Shown: positions 1 through 12,094 of the stretch, piece after piece
Layout of the letters: each line of letters opens with the position of its first letter
Position numbering within the stretch: the stretch's first letter is position 1
From: Protostelium mycophagum
Taxonomy: Eukaryota; Evosea; Variosea; Protosteliida; Protosteliaceae
Direction: 5' to 3'
Assembly (NCBI GenBank): GCA_002081555.1
Contig: KV921202.1
Location: 8,526 to 45,062, forward strand
DNA length: 36,537 nt
The notes under the pieces: generated by a model
The model's input: the letters and a program-made list of their open reading frames with translations, nothing else
Database searches by the model: none
Told to the model about the DNA's origin: nothing
Made by a program: the position numbers and the translations under genes

Positions 1-1809
1 AAAATATAAATAAAAAACTTAATTCACAACATTCACATTTTTATTTTATTTTCTCTTGTTCTAAGAAAATTTATAAAAAAATCTATAAAAAAGTTTATAA
101 AAAAACATAAATAAAAAATTATTTATATATTTTTAGTTAAAAAATTTATATAAAAAACACACCTGCTCCTGCACAAATTGGTGCAGTGAAAACGGCTTTG
201 CAATTCGCACGTCCACTCTGCCAAAACTCAGCCCCAAGAGACGTGTAGATCTAAGTAGCTCTCTCAAAGACTCCTTCTCTTTACTTCCTCCGAGTAACTC
301 CTTCACATAACTCTCTGTCTCAATGACTTTGTCGTAACCTATAGATATGGGCAGTATGTAGGCATCTGTGATAGTGCCTTTTGCGTAAGCGTTCATCACG
401 ACTGAGAGCATTCCGGTCTTGGGCTTCAGAAGTTTTCCTGATATTTAAATTAATTTTTTTAGATGGTTTATCGTTCGATTTTTTCAATAAAAACACTGGA
501 AAAATCATGATGAATTGTAACAAGACAATTTGCCTCTTACAGTCCAACTGACTTGCTGGGGTTTTTTTCACAAAATTTATTGCAATATTCTTCTCAAAAT
601 CAAATTTAATTCTTAAATTAATTTTTAATTTAAATTTAAATTTCTTCACCTGTGCGACTCCTTCCACCCTCTAAAAAAAACTCCAAGTTATATCCCTGCT
701 GCAAAATCGCGGCAATATACTCGTTGAATACGGCACGGTAGAGGATGTTGTCCTCCATCCTCCTTCTGATGAAGAAGGCGCCGGCACTTCTCAACAGATG
801 ACCAGCGATGGGGATCATGAGGTTGTCGCCGGCACCGATGAAGGGGACGGAAAGCCCGCAGAGGAGAAACACGTAAGAGACCACCATGTAGTCCCTGTAT
901 TTGTCAGTGTGTTTTGTTTCTGATTATTTATTCTTTCGTTTTGGGGGCTTTGTCACATCCTCATCTGAAGACAATGATTCGTCTTCTGATCATGAAATTC
1001 TGATCATGAAATCATGACTTATCTGAAAGACTTACACGTGGGATTTATGTGAGGGGAGAAGAATGAGAGGTATTCCCTGCTCTTGTGCTAATTTAGCTGT
1101 CTCTTTCACCTGTATCATCGTTATAATGACGATCAGAGATGTGATCACAGACCCTGTTGATCTCCTTCTGACTGATGTGTATTCCAGAGTACATCTGCTG
1201 CAAAATTCCTTGTACTACATATGCCAGTCCTCTAACCTCTTTGTTGTCGAATCTCGTAGCCATACGAGTGAAAATGTCATCCACCTGTGGTTGATCAATT
1301 GAGAGATGAATTGATTATCCATCACTTTGGCATGGACCGCGTTCATCGAGAGTGTGGGATTCTTCACTCTGAATTCTAACATGGCTGCTTGGACGGCATC
1401 AGAATGGAAGACGATACTTCGCAGCTTTTCGTAGAGTTTTGCAGCGAAGACATCCCCGCCTATTACCTTTGATGCGATGAGTGATGTATTCAAAATGAGG
1501 GAATGTTTAGAGGTAGGCCTACCTCCCCTTGCGGGTAACAGTTTCTTATCGTGTCCAAATCGCTGAGATATGATTGAAATAAAAGTGCCGGCTTGGTGCT
1601 CTTCAAGCGATCGAGCACGGCCTCGCGCCATCCGTTGTTCTATATAGATCAATCGAGCGATTGGCACTATGACGTACCTTCGACCCAGCAAGGCTCTTAT
1701 TTTTGCTAGCTGGCACAATCTCCTCTTCTTCCTCTTCAGCGACAGCTTCAGAAGGTAGATCCTTCTTCTTCCCCTGCTTCAAAACCAGCAGTTGCTGCTT
1801 TGGCTTCAT
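1..1809 (-). CDS. GNPAT/DHAPAT-like acyltransferase, 3' end cut off
   Basis: Acyl-CoA:glycerone-phosphate (or glycerol-3-phosphate) O-acyltransferase of the PlsB/GNPAT family, the first step of ether-lipid or glycerolipid synthesis, peroxisomal in known GNPATs. ATG at 1809-1807; exon 1 (to about 1678) encodes a Lys-rich then Glu-rich leader. The catalytic HX4D motif is split by an intron: HKSHV ends one exon near 1027 and DYMVVSY starts the next near 904. Then follow AGDNLMIPI, LLRSAGAFFIRR and the substrate motif FFLEGGRSRTG, whose last Gly is split by the intron 649-438. The 163-437 exon has YILPISIGYDKVIE and KESLRELL, closer to GNPAT than to mitochondrial GPAT. Introns are about 40-210 nt. 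The last visible donor is GTGTGT at 162, and the AT-rich stretch 1-162 is intron, so the C-terminus lies outside the window. GNPAT versus GPAT is inference. Confidence 0.87.
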
Positions 1810-1921
1810 TTTTGAATGTCATCATCATCTTCGTCTTTCTGCGACGTTATCTTGAATCTGCGAATTGAATGAAACACGGAATGCGAAATTCATTTTGAGA
1901 AACAGCCGAGGATCCAAGAAG

Positions 1922-4900
1922 ATGGAGTTGTCAACACTCCAGAACCTCTGTAAGAGAGACCCTTCTGGATACAGAGAAGAGTTTTTGCTGCAGTTTAAGC
2001 ACTTTGAGAGTCAGTTTAAGATCTTTCAGCTGCAGCCTGACGGTGCTTTCGAGCAATTCCAAGAGCAGATCAACTTCCTCAGTCATGTGATGCTATGACA
2101 ATCTTTGTTTTTTCTCATGTTTTAGGTTGCCTCTGTATATCCCAAGGATTTAGCTGAATTCCCCAATGCTTTATCACAGGCTCTGGAGAAGCATTACATG
2201 CTGTTACAGCCACCTCTTAGAAGAGCAATCGTCAGTGCTCTCATTTTATTGAGAAACAGAAGTTTGATCTCTTCTATAGAGTGAGCGGGATTTTTCATCA
2301 CGCGAAAATTGACATTGTACAGCTTACTTTCCCTCTTCTTCAAATTGTTCAGATGTCCCGACAAAGGTTTAAGAGCCTCATTACACACATATATCGTCAG
2401 TGATGTCCGTAAACTCAACAGACAGAACAAGAACAACAAGGTAAGAGGCATCATGTCGTTCATCACAGCAGTACAGACTATCTCAGGTCAACAATGTTCT
2501 TCAGAACTACATGTTCACTGTACTGGGTGATGCTGCTGTCAGCGAGATCGCAGCTCGCAAGTCCATGGAGATCATGATCGAATTATATCGTAAGAGGATA
2601 TGGAACGACATCAAGACGGTGAATGCCATCTCGACGGGTGTCTTCTCCAGGAACCCAAAGTTGATGACCGCCACTTTACATTTCTTTTTGGGAGCCCCCG
2701 AAGAGGATGAAGAGGAGGAGGACGAAGAAGAGAAAGCCATGGCCATTAAGAATATAAAGTTGAAGATGACAACAGGAAAGAAGAACAGAGGGAAGACGAA
2801 GAAGTTCGAGGCCGAGATGAGCAGGGTGAGTAATCATGATGATTATGATGGAATGACCTTCCTTCTCAGATGAAAAAGAGAAAGGCAAGAGGAAAGAGAG
2901 AGAACGAAGTTAATTTCCCTGCTATTGAGCTCATCCACGATCCACAAGGTGAAATTTTGTCTCCATACTCAGACTCGTCTAAGAGCTGCTGCTGTGAGGA
3001 TGTCACTCTTTTCTACAGAACGAAGTTCTATATAGATTTACAACCAACAGGATATTGTGAGAAATTATTTGGGGTCCTCAGAAAATCAAAAGACTCTTTC
3101 GATCTCCGATTGATGATCATGAATTTCATCTCCAGATTGATCTCCACACACAAGTTGATCCTTCTTAACTTTTATCCATACTTACAAAAATACCTGTTGC
3201 CTAAGCAGAACAGTACGTCTCTTTTATAATTTCTGGTCTAGTGCGATGAGCATCCTCTGTGCTTTCTGCCGCTCCAAAATATAAACACTGCACTTTATAA
3301 TGGCTCAAAGTGCCAGACAAAACTATAAGGTTCTGCGATACTATTCAAACAAGATATGTGTCAAGACGTTTTTCAGGACATGTGTACTGCGGCAGAGCCG
3401 CACCAGTATGGTCTTGTCTCTGTATAAGCACACTTTCCAAACTCTATTTGTCTGCCGCACAGACACGAAGCCAACCAAAAAACCGACAATGTGGCATCAT
3501 ATGATCCACAACATGATCACATCATTTCAAACCCATCCTGACCTTCTTAGACGTGAGTTATATTCTGGCCGTACTAGCACAGAGCTGTCACGACCTCGTC
3601 CCTCCCGATGTGATCGAGCCCATCATCAGATGTCTCGCAGATCAATTCGTCAGTGATCGATCCAGCAATGAGGCCATCTGCATCGGTTTAAACAGTATAA
3701 GAGAGATCACAAACAGAGTGCCTCTGTCTATGGACGGACAGCTGATGCATGATCTCGCCATGTATAAATCGCACAGAGACAAGGGTGTTGTCATGGCCGC
3801 GAGGTCGCTGATCAACACGTTCAGAGCTATAAATCCTGCATTATTACAGAAGAAGGACAGAGTGAGTATTTTATTTATTTTAATCAGTCGAGGACATTAT
3901 GGTTCTGTTCTGCATCTACAACGCGGCGAGCCGCAGTACAAGCGTGATGTCAACACCGTCAAAAACAAAAGTAGCAGAGGAGATGAATGTGTGATGAGAT
4001 CATCTTGAATGATTAAATGTGAATGATTAAATGTTGATGAATCACAGGGAAGAGGGACGCAGATGGTGGCACCAAAGGCATACGGAGAAACTAAGATCCC
4101 CAGCAACATAGAAGGTGCCGAGCTCCTCGAAGAGTTCTTACGTAACGGAGGAACGATGGAGGATCTGGAAGACCAAGAAGATCTGGAAGATGGAGAAGAA
4201 GTCGAAGATGATGGAGAAGAAGATGATGATGATGGAGAAGATGATGGAGAAGTCGAAGAGATGGAGGGAGAAGAGGTTGAAGGATCTGAGATGGAAGAAG
4301 ATGGAGAAGATGATGATGGAGAAGATGATGATGGAGAAGAAGATGGAGATGATGGAGAAGAGAGCAACATGGTCAACGCTGATGACGAGAGTGGAGCTAT
4401 GTTTATGAAGTTGGCCACCACACAAGTGTTGACTGATGAACAATGGGAGCTGCTGAGGAAGTTGAAAGAAAGAAAAGAATCTGCAGAGAAGACCAAGAAC
4501 AAGAAGAGGACCAGACAGTGAGTGTTTCACATCTTAATGCAAAGACTCTTTATGCTACAATGGCAGCCTAAATACGATGTGAAGAGTCTTTGAGATGGTG
4601 GTAAAGCCGCAGCACAACCCGATTTATCTGCAGAAGATCTGCTGTGCTTTGCATGAAGCAAAGATGACTGACACATCAACAGGGAAGTAGAACAAGAAGA
4701 TGTGGACCCTGACGCTGTCATCGAAGCATCGGATATTCAAGCTTATATCCGCAAGACAAAAGCCACAAAAGCTGACAGGTGAAGTTTTATTCTTTTGTGG
4801 CTCCCGAGTCTCCATTAAATGACACAGATTGGCATCTATTCATGGAGGAAGAGAGGAACATAAATCTGGTAAGGCTTACCGCGAGAAGAAGGGAGGTACC

Positions 4901-5135
4901 ACAAACAAGGTGAGGCCGTCTACAACTTTCGAAAATTTCCCGCCAAAACATCTTTTTCAAAATTCGAATTCGTGCACTGAAAACGGAACAGGAGAAGAAC
5001 AAGAATAAGCCTTTCCTTCTGACGTCAAAGAAGAGGGAGATCCAAGCCAAGGCCAGGATGAGCGCAAAGGACCAACAAAGAGCCGCAGGAGAGCGGGCAG
5101 AGACAGTCAGAAAGCAGAAGAAATACAAGCACTGA
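1922..5135 (+). CDS. SDA1: SDA1 homologue (60S ribosome biogenesis)
   Basis: Nucleolar protein needed for 60S subunit maturation and export; yeast SDA1 and human SDAD1 are the known members. The start at 1922 is the in-frame ATG giving MELSTLQNLCKRDPSGY, matching the family N-terminus. Exons in order carry RCPDKGLRASLHTYIVSDVR, IMIELYRKRIWNDIKTVNAI, an acidic spacer after FFLGAPEED (about 2690-2740), LIHDPQ, RLMIMNFISRLI, HKLILLNFYPYLQKYLLP, DLVPPDVIEPIIRCLADQF and GVVMAARSLINTFRAINP. A long Asp/Glu tract (4150-4370) and a basic tail end at TGA 5133-5135. Most introns are about 40-60 nt, but two are long: about 3213-3551 and 3860-4048, each containing a small GC hairpin. AATAAA follows at 5137-5142. 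Family assignment is firm; some exon edges are approximate. Confidence 0.93.
3388..3402. repeat. GC hairpin, copy 1 (SDA1 long intron)
   Basis: TGCGGC-AGA-GCCGCA, 6-bp stem with AGA loop, in the roughly 340-nt SDA1 intron. Flanks TACT and AGTA extend the symmetry with small offsets. Confidence 0.7.
3923..3934. repeat. GC hairpin variant, copy 2 (SDA1 long intron)
   Basis: GCGGC-GA-GCCGC, same stem as copy 1 with the loop one base shorter, in the roughly 190-nt SDA1 intron. That intron also holds a doubled TGAATGATTAAATG. Confidence 0.5.
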
Positions 5136-5195
5136 GAATAAATCTTGTTCTACATCTCATAATGGAACAGATGAAGATCTCTTAAGAACGTTTGG

Positions 5196-5815
5196 CTAAG
5201 TAGTTGTATTCTTTTTGGGTTCTGCTTCTTCTGATAAAAGATGATCGATTGTTTGTGATTGGATGCCTGAAGAGCTGGCAACATTGACACTTTTGATCCC
5301 GTATTTCTCCACTTCTCTGCAGTTGTGAAGATCATCATCGAAGAAGACGATCTCCTTCTTTCGTAATGCACTGTTAAGACCTCTCTCTTTTGTCCAAACT
5401 CTGCATAGGAATGAATCTCAGGCACATGTACTTAATGACATGATAGGTGGCTTGGCAACACACGACAGAAACACATTGAAAAAACTCATACCTGTATTGT
5501 TTTCGGATGTCTTTCATCATTTGGACTTTGTTCTCTGTGAAGGCATTACAGACAGTAATGAATTGGATCACCAACCATCATGGGCTGCGATGAAGTGAAT
5601 GTAATCTCTCACTCTCATTTCATTCAAGAGCCTTTCCACGTCGTAATTGTATGATGCCACGGCCAGAAATACTCCCTCTGAGGACAATTGCTGCAAGATT
5701 GATTGGATGTGACGTTCATAAATCATGTTTTGTGTTGGTGAAACATTGATTGTAAGAGTGTTGTCATAATCGAAAACGAATGCCTTGAATCTGAGATTAT
5801 TCACCAAACCTTGCA
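5196..5815 (-). CDS. HAD-superfamily phosphatase-like protein
   Basis: Haloacid-dehalogenase fold protein, possibly a magnesium-dependent phosphatase-type (HAD class IIIC) enzyme. Motif I is VFDYDNTLT near 5770, with the nucleophile Asp. VASYN near 5660 fits the Ser/Thr of motif II, and IVFFDDDLHNCREVEKYG (about 5290-5350) fits motif IV with its Mg-binding Asp pair. The tail SEEAEPKKNTTT ends at a TAG at 5198-5196. At least two introns are needed between about 5560 and 5350. The first exon is not resolved: the frame is open back to about 5815 without an ATG, so a short upstream exon in 5815-5950 is likely. It converges on SDA1 with about 60 nt between stops. The substrate cannot be told. Confidence 0.7.
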
Positions 5816-5950
5816 GAGGATAAATTTCTCACCTTCTGGGATGGTTCATGACATTCTATGGTCAAAAGATTTGTGCATCCGGAGAAATGGAATCGAGAAA
5901 TCTCTTCATCTTGAGGAGTTGTAAAACAGTGCAAGTTGTTTCCGGCCACA

Positions 5951-8900
5951 ATGATGCCCCAAGCCATTCCTGATGACGTATTCAGAGCACAGACCAACGA
6001 TCTTCCAGAAAATATAGAATTGAAAAATACTCTCGGACTCATTAGACGAACAGTCAAGTTTTTAAATGTGATTACAACACCTGATGATGGATCTATTTAT
6101 ACTGAGATCCATGAAATACACAGAATAGAACTTGACACGTATGTGATAATATTACTTTTCAATTTCATCCTGAATGATTTAGACGGAGCAAAATGGAGCT
6201 GTGGACGACCACCGGCAATGCTGTGGATGTAAATGAACCAGTGTGCAGGCATCTTCAGATGGTCAGCAATGCATCTTTTCACTCATCTAAATTTGATAGC
6301 AAATGGCACTTTGCATGCTTGAACTCGGCTCGGTTTCAGGATTCCACGGTTTATGGGAGAGAGCGACAAGCTACACATATCCAGGCATATCCGACTACGA
6401 GACGCACCTCTTAAGACGGACAAAGGAACGACAGATCAGTAGACTGAACCAACCATTAGAGTGGGTAATCTCAACCTGTCTCATGTCATTTCAAACTATC
6501 TCATCTGTCGTCCATTTGACATCGCTTCAGGATTGCTCGCACAATCAGAGCTGTGCAAGAAGAGATGAATGATGAAGTCAAAGCAAAGCTAGACAGTAAG
6601 ACGATCAAACGATCACTAATCACAATGTGACGTGACTCAGCGGCAATGCAAACCGATGACGTTTTCACGAGAAAGTTGATTCTTGAAGAAGCACTCCAGC
6701 TATTTATGCTGGATAGTTGGGAGGTATGGCCTGAAGCCATCTTCTATTTATCACACATCATAGTCCAATACTGCAAGGTAATCTCACAGATCGTTTGAGT
6801 GACTATCATGTCTGACTTGTGCAGTTCTGGGCCCTCTTTGGCCAAACTCATCCACAAGCGATGAGGCTCTTTGCGATATTGCAGCGGTTATCAGTCTACA
6901 TCGAGATTTTTTTGATACATCATCACCCTGGCATGATGGTATCTTTGCTACAACAGGCGTCATTCTTTGGTGGACGGATAGAGGCTTGGGCAGTTGAGCA
7001 GGCAGATCGGATATTGACCAGCAGAATAATGAATGACCAATCACACATCAAGAGACTGCAGTTGATCAATGCTAGTAGCAATCAAGATAAACAGAAGATA
7101 ATTGACAAAATGGAAAAGGGAGCAAGTTTGTGGAGGCAATTGAGAATGGACGATACACAAGCACGTCTACAAATAGAGCGTAAGGAGTTCGTTGAGGCTT
7201 ATACAACACTTTCTTCCATCACTGAATACAAGAATATCGTGGGCCATTATAATTGCAACATCAATAGGGCAATTGCTCTTCAATACCAAATCAACGGCAG
7301 CCAGGACAAGGAGGCAATTTTCGAACTGTTGTTCGAGATCGCCACACAACACTGTCAGATCCTCCAAAGAAGAGTTGTCACCATGTCTGAGATGGACCTC
7401 GCTCTCACTTACAATAGTCACTGTCTCATATTATTGATGCGGTTCAGAAGGATCTATGACAGGTTAGCAACAGATCGCTTGGATAGTCTTCTTTTGAAAC
7501 TGGATGAATACATACAATTTCTCATCATCAATCACGAGGCGGCAATAGTCAGACCCGCAATGAAGGGGGTTGATCAAGATAAAGAAGTTGAAATACTCCA
7601 ACTACAGAGCAATCTCATTGGGTTGTTATTGGACGGTCCAGATGGTAGATCCTCTTGGCTACATTCAATCACCAGAATATTGTCAGAGGTTAACATCTTA
7701 GAGTCAGCGTTCAACAGTACTCGCACAGTGGAGTTATTGAAGAAAGAGGATCTCTTTGAGAAGATGGACGACAAGACGATCATAGTCAATTTCGAGCATT
7801 ATTCCACAGATACATATGCTATCATCGCAATTGCAAAGGAGCGAAGGATTCACATGAATTACGTTAGTGGCCTAAACAAGAGGATTCTTCGGTTCAAGGA
7901 GACATTAAACCCGCTCAACAACTTGGACGAAGAGCACAGAGCCCTATCACAAAATATAATGGAACAGATATTTAGTGGTCTGAACGAACGTTTAGAAGAC
8001 TACAACCACATCATTATATCTCCAACTGGCCTTGTGGCGATGTTGCCGTTTGCAGCCCTCACTTACAAAGACGACTACCTCATCAAGCGATTCGAGATAA
8101 GCTATGTGGACAATGTGCGAGACGTCATATCATTTGAGATGGAGAGACAAGTGTCAGAGGAGATTGAAGTGGTGATCGCCTCTGCACCGGATTTTGGAGC
8201 CTCTGAGCCACCCTTTTGTCCACAAATATCAGATCAAGAAGGCAAGGTGGTAAACAAAATTTTCAGTAGTGAGTATCTTTATGTTTTCAAGTCACTGCCA
8301 CCTGATGACTCCACAGAAAAGCGAGGATGCAAGACTTACTACCTCACCGGAGAAGAGTTCAACACGGAGGAATTGTCTAAATACCAGCCCGACATACTGC
8401 ATCTTCATTCACATGGAGTGCACTTCCCTGTATCAGAAGATGCCTTGTCCAATCTTTTAGAAGTCTGCAGAGGAACGAAGGCATTCGAGAGATTGAGCCA
8501 AAAGTTTACTATTTTGTACCAGACTGGCTCCTTCATTGCTGCCGCCGGAATAAATGACTTTGTGAGAGGGAAAGCAGGAGGACAAGGTGTTCTATTACCT
8601 TTTGACATTGAGCATTCGCTTCAACTTAAGAGGACAAAACTGGTATTTTGCTCCACTTGCGTGTCTGGTGAGTTAAAAGGGGCAAAGGATCACGTAAATT
8701 GATTTATTTTAGGATTATTTGATCCACACAGTGGAAGAAGAAGTAAAGGAATGATAGATTCTATGTGGAAAAGTGGCGTGAAATCATTTATGACAACACT
8801 GTGGAATGTGGATGTCTCAAGCCAAAGATTACTCACAGCGCAGTTCTACAAACACCTTATTCTTGGAGAGAGCAAATCAAAAGCGTTACAATCAGCTCAG

Positions 8901-8981
8901 ATTCAGATGATTGAAGATACAAAAATACCATGGGATTGGGCAGGGCTGATTGTGTATGGAGATTGTGCCGCTTTATTTTGA
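5951..8981 (+). CDS. CHAT-domain protein (caspase-clan putative protease)
   Basis: Large protein ending in a complete CHAT domain (clan CD, related to caspases and separase). The ATG pair at 5951/5954 gives MMPQAIPDDVF. Several short exons (introns such as 6140-6181) lead to one unusually long exon, about 6823-8667. Its first two thirds are alpha-helical and TPR-like in character. The CHAT part runs from HIIISPTGLVAMLPFAAL (about 8010) with YLIKRFEISYVDN, the catalytic His in HLHSHG (8412-8414) and the catalytic Cys in STCVSG (8658-8660), seven nucleotides before the donor at 8668. The last exon (8713-8981) has SMWKSGVKSFMTTLWNVD, SKALQSAQIQM and WDWAGLIVYGD, the usual CHAT ending. Both catalytic residues are present, so activity is plausible; the substrate is unknown. 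Boundaries between 6280 and 6820 are approximate. Confidence 0.85.
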
Positions 8982-9060
8982 GATAAAGAACGATATGAGA
9001 CTACACACATATAATTATCTCTCTATCATTTATTTAAACAACATCCTCCCACATTGCTCT

Positions 9061-12056
9061 TTATTTCTTTTCACAGAAATAGACAACTTCCATCGGTATC
9101 TTGTCTTGCTTGGTTGATACAAGGATGACATATATGACCTCTATGTCTCTCTTCACATATCCTTCTCTTCCTACAAGGGTAAATCATAACTACAGGATGA
9201 ATCTTCACCTTGTTTTGGGAAGAGTTTGGACATCTTGACATGAAATTTGCGGGGAAGATGGTTACTGTATATTTTCTCTTCCACAGATCTGTATTTCAAC
9301 TCCTCTCCCAACTTTTGGGAAGAAGTGATGATGAGCAGTTTAAATGTGGTGGGATTGTGGCTTTCCTCTTTTATGATGTCTATCTGTAATGCACCGTCCA
9401 TTTGCCTTGGAATAGCTTTAATCTCCATCGAAATTTCATCTGATTTTTTGATCTCATTGGCTTGAGGGCCAAGATGTTGTACGAATGCGTCCATCAGAAA
9501 TCTTCTGACGGCGGGTATGAGTCGTGGCATCTGGTGGTGTACCTCCTTGGCCAGTCGTATGTTCTTGAGTTGTGATATGGCTATATCTTGGTTATCCTTC
9601 GAAAGCGTAATGATTGCTGCCTCAGAACCAGCATCCTCTTCAATATCTATTGACCTCTCTTCTCTGTGTCTGGTCACAATCAACATCATCATTTCTACAT
9701 ACACTTGTGCTATTTGCTGCTCCCCCTCCCTCAGCAATCTCGCGCGCTTCATTTGTTATTTTCATTTGGGTAGACTATTTACCTCTTCCTCCGGCCTCTT
9801 TACTTCTCTCTTGCCGCCCTCTGCTGTCCTTGCTTCTCTCTCTCCCAGTGTTAGTTGATTGAGGGTAAAAGTGTCTTCCTGGATGAATCAGTGTTGCCTT
9901 GACCCTCTCCTTACATCGCTTGATATTTCTGCAAGCTCAACATCCACAGTATCCCCTGCCTTCATCTCTTTCATTCTCTCCTCTTGAAGATAAGAGTCGC
10001 CCCACTTGATGGATATCTCTGTTCTCGAGGGAATATCATGAATCTTCTTGGCTCGTTGTAGTAGAGCTTGGTATGATATCTCAGGCGAAATAGTAGTCAT
10101 GATGGGAACGTCCTTGTATCTAAAGATATATGCAACTCCCTGAGATGTCTTCTTTTCAGATGTGGTGGGTGGCTGCAGTGGTTAAAAATATCAAATCGAT
10201 TTATCTACTCACATTGAATGAATTAAACTCCTCATCTGTACTCTTAAGCACCAACAATTGAATCTGCGAATCGCCTTCCCTTCTAATTTCATCCATCATC
10301 TAAAGGTATCAATTACAACACAATATTATGTGACTGAACCTTCGAAAACTTATCCCCTTTTTCTTTTGGAATCTTCACACATATTGAAGTGATGCGGCAC
10401 CCCTGCTTCTCAAGTTTTTTAAAGTCGTAACCCAAAGCGCGGAGTTGACCCATAAACTCCTTGGCCCTTTGTGAGCTGTTAGGCTCTGCAATCGTCACTC
10501 GGACACATTCTTCCCAATTATATATCTCTTGGTCTTCTTCCCACTTAGAGCTATTAATCTTGATCTCCCAAGTAAATCCACTCACTAGCTCCAGTTTGAT
10601 GTGTATTATGGGCCCCTCTTCCAGGATGCTTTTGTTGAGGTTTGTCATGTTATCCTCTATGAATTCGTGCTTCTCCAACACAAAAGAAATCATGTATTTT
10701 GATCCTTTCGTGGCATACTGTATTCCTGAGACCTTTTGGCCTGATATGTATTGCAGCTTAGCACGGAGCTCAAGAAAGTCATAGTTTGCGTGTAAGACGG
10801 TTCTGATGATGGTCGTCATGCCGTCGATGGTATACTGTATCATGACATAGCAGCGATCACCTGACGATCCATCACCATGATCTTTGTTGTCTTTTGTCAC
10901 GCTCTAAAGAAAAAATCAACATGTATGAAAGATGTCTTTGTTTACCTGAACTAAGTTGGATATTCTTTTAACCCGTGGTCTCTGACATACATGAGAACAA
11001 ATATATCAGTATTACATATATTTATTTTATTATTCAATTTTATTCAAACGGATTAAATAATATTATTACACCTTTGTGTTGAAGCGAATCGTCTTATCCG
11101 ACGAGACTCCCAATCGATCTTGTAGGAACGCACCTGATGAGGGAGCTCATCAAACGCGCGTTTCAAACGATCCCATTCATCTTCAGAAACTGTAATGTGA
11201 CTTGGTGTTATCGTTGATTCCAAAGAGCTTGATGCATAGCCGACCAAGAAGATTTCTCTCTGATCGCCAACTTTCACTTCCATTTGTAATTGGAAGGTGA
11301 TCCACATGTAGTCTTCATGCTTAGATTTCTCTATGATGCTGCAATCGGCTCTCAATGTCTTGCCAATCTCAGCAAATAAAACATCATGACGTCTGATCCA
11401 TGTCACGTTCATGATCAAGGAAAAGATCTTACTTGTGGTCAGGTGTTTCAATTGAGAGAACTGGTTTTCTTGTTCTCCGCCTCAGTGTGTGACGGAGGTT
11501 TGTACCATTGTTGCACAACAGAAGTTTGAATTCTGTACTCTCAATGTCCTCCTTGGAAATCGCTTTAGGGAATATTCCATTCCCCGCTTTCATTTCGAGA
11601 AGCAGCATATGTATGAATTGCAATTGAAATCGGCGATAGATCAGATGTTGAGGCGTTTCCGGGGGAGAGGAGAGTGGGTCACAACTGATTGTCGTTCAAC
11701 AATGTTCCTTCGTGAGCTGGAGGCCTACCTCTGGATCAGGGTTTGCAACAGATCTACTTTGCTTGTAACACTGCGGCTCATCGTGGCGTGTTGGTCCACC
11801 AGAAGATTTTGAACACAACCAAGAGAATTTGGCGTCATCTGGGCGAAGTGGGAACCAGTTTTCGACGATATCGCTTCTCTTTTTTTTTTTCGCAAACGTG
11901 TCCACTTCGAAAACTCGTCCATCGTTCGAAGATCCTCAAGGCTCGAGCCATTTCTCAAGGTAACGACACCAACGACCACCTTCAGAGGTCCATACCTCCA
12001 GCCCCCCTGCAGGATTCTATACGCCCAAATTGGATTTTTTGACGTCAGTTCATCTT
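9061..12056 (-). CDS. Large unrecognised protein, possible PB1/ubiquitin-like segments
   Basis: I do not recognise this family. Frame continuity joins many exons into one gene. An N-terminal stretch begins near 12056 (FWAYRILQGGWRYGP), then MDEFSKWTRLRKKKREA (about 11926). The 11640-11460 exon has RRFQLQFIHMLLLEM. Next are RHDVLFAEIGKTL (about 11390), EIFLVGYASSSLES, a spliced link near 11063-10978, and RCYVMIQYTIDGMTTI with WEECVRVTIAEP (10860-10480). VAYIFRYKDVPIMTTI and RTEISIKWGDSYLQEE (10130-9960) resemble PB1 or ubiquitin-like beta-grasp patterns. The last exons are MKRARLLREGEQQIAQVYV (from 9752) and, after a 38-nt intron, EVIYVILVSTKQDKIPMEV to TAA 9063-9061. The stop lies inside AATAAA. 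The start ATG was not found, and the 5' region is shared with the divergent HExxH gene. It may be more than one gene, though compatible phases argue for one. Confidence 0.5.
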
Positions 12057-12094
12057 CTGATTCTGACTCTCATTTTAGATACATCACCAGCTTC

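Noticed and set aside
1-162. AT-rich left edge as a repeat or origin
   Set aside because: It follows a clean donor of the acyltransferase gene and is most simply an intron.
3300-3656. A 118-codon plus frame in the SDA1 region
   Set aside because: It spans the long SDA1 intron and runs out of frame into the next SDA1 exon; no protein features.
3897-4530. Long Ser/Pro-rich and Ile/Phe-rich minus-strand frames
   Set aside because: Shadows of the SDA1 acidic tract, whose GATGATGGAGAAG-type repeats keep all frames open.
9165-9215. A 23-nt intron near the end of the large minus-strand gene
   Set aside because: A 38-nt intron starting at an upstream GTGAAG fits the phase, so no ultra-short intron is required.
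11489-12042. Two plus-strand open frames of about 100 codons
   Set aside because: Antisense to minus-strand exons that join in compatible phase and read like protein; the plus frames show no domain and cross a poly-T run.
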